Below are positions 14,618 to 17,109 of a stretch of DNA of 17,109 nucleotides, one piece after another. The DNA lies in NCBI GenBank assembly GCA_964580105.1, contig CAZOJJ010000059.1:1-17109 (forward strand), read 5' to 3'. This stretch comes from CAZOJJ01 sp964580105. Its GTDB lineage: Bacteria; Bacteroidota; Rhodothermia; Rhodothermales; Rubricoccaceae. The notes beneath the pieces are model-generated. The model was not told the DNA's origin. It saw only the letters and a program-made list of their open reading frames with translations, and ran no database searches. Positions within the stretch are counted from its first letter, which is position 1. Each line of letters starts with the position of its first letter. The translations under genes were made by a program, and so were the position numbers.

Positions 14618-14625
14618 TAGCTTGC
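14618..14625 (+). promoter_or_regulatory. Candidate -7 box for the proline dehydrogenase gene
   Basis: TAGCTTGC, 39 bases before the ATG, is identical to the box upstream of the D-amino-acid PLP enzyme. A TTC or TTG lies 16-23 bases upstream. The gene follows a strong terminator, so its own promoter is expected in this gap. Confidence 0.4.
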
Positions 14626-14664
14626 CGCGTTTTGCGGGAACCGCCCCGGCCCACCCCTCTCGGC

Positions 14665-15522
14665 ATGAAGCTCCCCTTCATCCTCGCCCGCCGGTTCGTC
14701 GCCGGCGAAACGCTCGACGCGGCGCTCCCGGTCGTGGACGAGATCCTCGGCGACGGCCGCTTCGTGACCCTCGACCTCCTCGGCGAGCACGTCCACGACC
14801 GGGCGCAGGCGAAGGCTTTCGCCCAGGAGTACGTCCGCCTCATCCACACGCTGGCGCAGCGCCGCCGGGGCCGCGACGCCAACATCTCGATCAAGCTGTC
14901 GATGATCGGGCAGGTGATCGACCACGACTTCTGCGTGGCCAACCTGCTGACGGTGCTCGCCGCCGCCCGCGAGACGCACACGTTCGTCCGCCTCGACATG
15001 GAGGGCAGCGACATCACGCAGTCCACGCTCGACATCTTCGAGGCGGTCTACCCCGAGTACCGCGACTACGTCGGCGTCGTGCTCCAGGCCTATCTCAAGC
15101 GCACCGAGCGGGACGTGGAGCGGATGTGCGAGCTGAAGGCGCGCGTGCGCCTCTGCAAGGGGGCCTACGCCGAGCCCCCGCTGGTGGCCTATCAGGACAT
15201 GGACACCATCCGGGAGAAGTTCCGGCGCTACATGAAGATGCTGCTCCTCCACGCGCGCTACCCCGGCATCGCCACGCACGACGACGAGCTCATCAATGCG
15301 ACGAAGGCGTTCGTGACCGAGGCGGCCATCGACCGCAACGACTTCGAGTTCCAGATGCTCTACGGGCTCCGCACGGAGACCCAGCAGGCCATCGTGGAGG
15401 AGGGCTACAACATGCGCGTCTACGTGCCCTACGGCACGGAGTGGGTGCCCTACTTCTCGCGCCGCCTCCGCGAGCGCAAGGAGAACGTGGCCTTCATCAT
15501 CAAGAACCTGTTCCGGAAATGA
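14665..15522 (+). CDS. Proline dehydrogenase (monofunctional, FAD-dependent)
   Basis: Oxidises L-proline to pyrroline-5-carboxylate, passing electrons to the quinone pool at the membrane. It has 285 residues from ATG 14665 (MKLPFILARRFVAGETLD), near the usual length of about 300 for stand-alone bacterial enzymes and shorter than bifunctional PutA. The beta8-alpha8 barrel motifs are in order: NISIKLSMIG (73-82), VRLDMEGSDITQSTLDIF (108-125), GVVLQAYLKRTERD (137-150), VRLCKGAYAEPP (161-172), IATHD (202-206), FQMLYGLR (229-236) and VYVPYGTEWVPYFSRRLRER (252-271). The last holds the family's substrate-carboxylate arginine pair. It is not followed by a P5C dehydrogenase. The final six codons (NLFRK-stop) lie in the first unit of a 17-bp tandem array, so the 3' end has been duplicated. 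A longer upstream frame is rejected. Confidence 0.93.
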   Translation: MKLPFILARRFVAGETLDAALPVVDEILGDGRFVTLDLLGEHVHDRAQAKAFAQEYVRLIHTLAQRRRGRDANISIKLSMIGQVIDHDFCVANLLTVLAAARETHTFVRLDMEGSDITQSTLDIFEAVYPEYRDYVGVVLQAYLKRTERDVERMCELKARVRLCKGAYAEPPLVAYQDMDTIREKFRRYMKMLLLHARYPGIATHDDELINATKAFVTEAAIDRNDFEFQMLYGLRTETQQAIVEEGYNMRVYVPYGTEWVPYFSRRLRERKENVAFIIKNLFRK

Positions 15523-15588
15523 ACCTGTTCCGGAAATGAACCTGTTCCGGAAATGAACCTGTTCCGGAAATGAACCTGTTCCGGAAAT
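15504..15588 (+). repeat. 17-bp tandem array, five perfect copies, overlapping the end of the proline dehydrogenase gene
   Basis: The unit GAACCTGTTCCGGAAAT begins at 15504, 15521, 15538, 15555 and 15572 with no mismatch. The first copy is coding; the stop TGA spans the first junction. Each unit contains the 8-bp palindrome TTCCGGAA. Because 17 is not a multiple of 3, every junction creates ATGA, so copies 2-5 spell a chain of mini-ORFs (MNLFRK) in which each stop overlaps the next start; the last ends in TAG. Perfect identity suggests recent expansion by slippage. Confidence 0.97.
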
Positions 15589-15662
15589 AGCGCCGGGGCG
15601 TTCGGCCCCGCCTCCTCCTCCGGCGCGGCGTCCCCCCTCGCGCCGCCTACCCCCGAAGGTCT

Positions 15663-16355
15663 ATGCCGATGCGCACCACGACGGCGTGGCTCCGCCGCCT
15701 CCTGGTTTCCGTCGCCTCCGCGCCGCTGCTCGTGGCGGCCCTCGCCATGCAGAGCGCGACCGAAGCCTTCCCGCCGCCGGGCCGGCCCGTCGCCCAGCAC
15801 GACACCATCCCGGTGCCGCCCGGCGCGGCCGGCATCTCGGCCGCCGCGATGGACGCGGCCGGCCTCCCCATCCGCGCCGCCGCCCTCTCGTTCTCGGCCG
15901 ACCGGCTGCTCATCCCCGTGGCGGGCGTCGGGCCGCACCAGCTCGTGGACACGTTCCACGACCGCCGCTCGGGCGGGCGCACGCACCAGGCCATCGACAT
16001 CCTGGCCCCGCGCGGGACGCCCGTCGTGGCCGTGGCCGACGGGCGGATCGCCCGGAAGCGGACCAACCGCCTCGGCGGCCGGGTGCTCTACCTCCTCAGC
16101 CCGGACGGCCGCTACCGCTTCTACTACGCCCACCTCGACGGCTACGCGCCCGGCATCGAGGACGGCGTGACGGTCCTCCAGGGGGACACCCTCGGCTACG
16201 TCGGCAACACGGGCAACGCGCGGCACACGTCGCCGCACCTGCACTTCCAGGTGCTCGAAGGCGGGGGCCGGGCCGTCCACAGCGGGCGGAAGCTCAACCC
16301 GTACACGCTCTTCCGCCGGAGCCGGCTGTACCGCGACCCCGCCGCACGCGGGTGA
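15663..16355 (+). CDS. Secreted M23 (LytM-type) peptidoglycan endopeptidase
   Basis: Zinc metallopeptidase of 230 residues expected to cut peptide cross-links in peptidoglycan. Start is ATG 15663 with GAAGG five bases upstream; ATG 15669 is an alternative. A basic N-terminus and hydrophobic segment (residues 10-30, LRRLLVSVASAPLLVAALA) form a signal peptide or membrane anchor, followed by a Pro/Ala-rich linker to about residue 80. The M23 domain spans about 90-215 with all metal and catalytic residues: His108 and Asp112 in THQAID, His157 in YYAHLDGY, and His192 and His194 in SPHLHFQV. The usual GDTLGYVGNTGNA loop (174-186) is present. No coiled coil or LysM is attached. It is convergent with the BON-LysM gene, 69 bases away, and follows the 17-bp array. 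An active enzyme is likely. Confidence 0.92.
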   Translation: MPMRTTTAWLRRLLVSVASAPLLVAALAMQSATEAFPPPGRPVAQHDTIPVPPGAAGISAAAMDAAGLPIRAAALSFSADRLLIPVAGVGPHQLVDTFHDRRSGGRTHQAIDILAPRGTPVVAVADGRIARKRTNRLGGRVLYLLSPDGRYRFYYAHLDGYAPGIEDGVTVLQGDTLGYVGNTGNARHTSPHLHFQVLEGGGRAVHSGRKLNPYTLFRRSRLYRDPAARG

Positions 16356-16373
16356 GCCGCTCCGCCGGATGTG

Positions 16374-16430
16374 CGGTAGAGACGCGCGCCCCTACGAGCC
16401 GGATGGATTCGAGGAGCGCCGCCCCTACCG
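16374..16430. repeat. Repeat-containing gap between convergent genes
   Basis: CGGTAG (16374-16379) and CTACCG (16425-16430) form a 6-bp inverted repeat, and CGCCCCTAC occurs twice (16387-16395 and 16420-16428). The start GGTAGAGACGCGC resembles short dispersed intergenic repeats of the GTAGAGACGCG type seen in several phyla. It may serve as a bidirectional transcription end, but the stem is weak. Confidence 0.3.
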
Positions 16431-16943
16431 GATCCGCAGCCGCTGCCCGAGGCGGAGGATGGTCGAGCCGCCCATGCCGTTGAGCCGCTGGAGCGCCTCG
16501 ACGGTCGTCCCGTAGCGCCGGGCGATGGAGTAGAGCGTGTCGTCTCGCTGGACGGTGTGGTAGACCGGCTGCGCGTCTTCGGCCGACGCCTCCGCCGGAG
16601 GACCCGCCCCGGCCTCCCGCACGGCCGGGCGCTCCGCCACGGGCACGCCCGGCTGGCCGTCGAGGCGGAGGTCGTTGACGACGGAGACCACGCCCGCCAC
16701 GCCGCGCGCCACGGCCTCCATCCGCTCGCGCACACCCCGCGTCGGCACCGTGCCGGCCAGGGTGACCACGCCTGCCTCGGCGCGCACGTCCACGTCGTAC
16801 GGCCGCGTCTCGGTGTCCTGGGCCAGCGCCGTGCGGACGGCCGCCGAGCGGCGGAGGTCTTCGATGCGCTCGGCGAGGGAGCGCTGCGCCTGGGCAGGCA
16901 CGGCGGCCGCGAGGAGAACGAGGGCGAGGATGAGGCGACGCAT
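16425..16943 (-). CDS. Secreted BON-LysM domain protein
   Basis: Protein of 172 residues, not assigned to a named gene. MRRLILALVLLAAAVPAQAQ is a signal peptide, cleaved after about residue 19. Residues ~20-95 form a BON domain (ERIEDLRRSAAVRTAL, YDVDVRAEAGVVTLAGTVPTRGVRERMEAVARGVAGVVSVVNDLRL), a fold thought to bind membranes or ligands in the periplasm. A Pro/Ala/Glu-rich linker (96-123) leads to a C-terminal LysM domain (YHTVQRDDTLYSIARRYGTTVEALQRLNGM, then LRLGQRLRIR), which binds peptidoglycan glycans. The order BON then LysM recalls the small cytoplasmic potassium-binding protein Kbp, but a signal peptide argues for a periplasmic role linking the wall with the outer membrane. It is convergent with the M23 peptidase gene. 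Confidence 0.9.
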   Translation of the reverse strand: MRRLILALVLLAAAVPAQAQRSLAERIEDLRRSAAVRTALAQDTETRPYDVDVRAEAGVVTLAGTVPTRGVRERMEAVARGVAGVVSVVNDLRLDGQPGVPVAERPAVREAGAGPPAEASAEDAQPVYHTVQRDDTLYSIARRYGTTVEALQRLNGMGGSTILRLGQRLRIR

Positions 16944-17049
16944 GGCGGGAGTCGAGGAGTCCGGAAGCCGTCAACCGGGTGATCGGAGCGGAGGGCCGAG
17001 GCGGAGCAACAGGCGCCGGGTATGGAACGCCGGGGTGCCGTCCCGCCGC

Positions 17050-17109
17050 CTCATCCCGGTCAGGCTCATCCCGGTCAGGCTCATCCCGGTCAGGCTCATC
17101 CCGGTCAGG
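17050..17109. repeat. 15-bp tandem array, at least four perfect copies, running off the window
   Basis: CTCATCCCGGTCAGG is repeated perfectly at 17050, 17065, 17080 and 17095, and the last copy ends at the window edge, so the true number is unknown. The period is a multiple of three, so it could be coding: a plus frame from ATG 17022 reads MERRGAVPP followed by repeated HPGQA, and the minus strand is open as repeated PDRDE. Neither frame has other support, so it is listed only as a repeat. Confidence 0.9.

Noticed and set aside
14500..14664. Upstream extension of proline dehydrogenase
   Set aside because: The sequence is Arg/Pro-rich and spans palindromic DNA and the promoter box.
13677..15279. 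Minus-strand frames opposite clpP and proline dehydrogenase
   Set aside because: They cross a strong terminator and two well-defined genes and have no family features.
15504..15588. CRISPR array
   Set aside because: The copies are contiguous with no spacers, and no cas gene is present; the same holds for 17050-17109.

Overview
The window looks like a chromosomal piece of a GC-rich member of the Bacteroidota/Rhodothermota group, most likely Rhodothermales (Salinibacter, Rubricoccus or Rubrivirga relatives). The lineage call is inferred from several signs read in the sequence. The ATP synthase beta subunit carries the Bacteroidota-type insertion (HSMEEGGWDLSKVD) before FGQMNEPPGAR. One secreted protein ends in a type IX secretion (Por-type) sorting domain. 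A HmuY-family lipoprotein is present. Most start codons lack a Shine-Dalgarno sequence, and several genes have TAnnTT(T/G)-like boxes upstream, as in Bacteroidota sigma-A promoters. Composition and codon use are uniform, with no insertion sequence, phage gene, tRNA, rRNA or CRISPR array seen.

Layout. Positions 1-815 (minus) hold the 5' part of atpD, cut by the window edge. Positions 1104-2902 (minus) hold a secreted seven-repeat beta-propeller-like protein with a T9SS tail, broken by a single-base frameshift near 2390. Positions 3259-9950 (minus) are a complete heme-acquisition operon, transcribed in the order TonB-dependent receptor (hmuR), HmuY lipoprotein, HmuT binding lipoprotein, HmuU permease, HmuV ATPase, HemS/HmuS-type heme-handling protein. 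Its genes overlap or lie 5-63 nt apart. Divergent from it at 10191-10802 (plus) is a small MerR/BldC-like HTH regulator with an all-helical C-terminal domain; four 10-bp direct repeats sit just before its start. A convergent gene (10810-11991, minus) encodes a D-serine dehydratase/D-threonine aldolase-type PLP enzyme.

The right part is on the plus strand: tig (12200-13522) and clpP (13692-14408), a strong intrinsic terminator, a monofunctional proline dehydrogenase (14665-15522) whose last codons have been amplified into a 17-bp x5 tandem array, and a secreted M23 peptidase (15663-16355). A convergent BON-LysM secreted protein (16425-16943, minus) follows, and a 15-bp tandem array runs off the right edge.

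How the genes work together. HmuY and HmuR should capture heme at the surface and move it across the outer membrane, HmuT binds it in the periplasm, HmuUV pumps it inward, and HmuS sequesters or degrades it. Tig and ClpP form a protein-folding and turnover pair, but clpX does not follow. The M23 peptidase and the BON-LysM protein are a convergent pair of envelope/peptidoglycan proteins. The most unusual features are the regulator with its helically phased repeats beside the heme operon, the 17-bp array that creates a chain of ATGA-coupled mini-ORFs, and the frameshifted DFDPGPGE-repeat protein.
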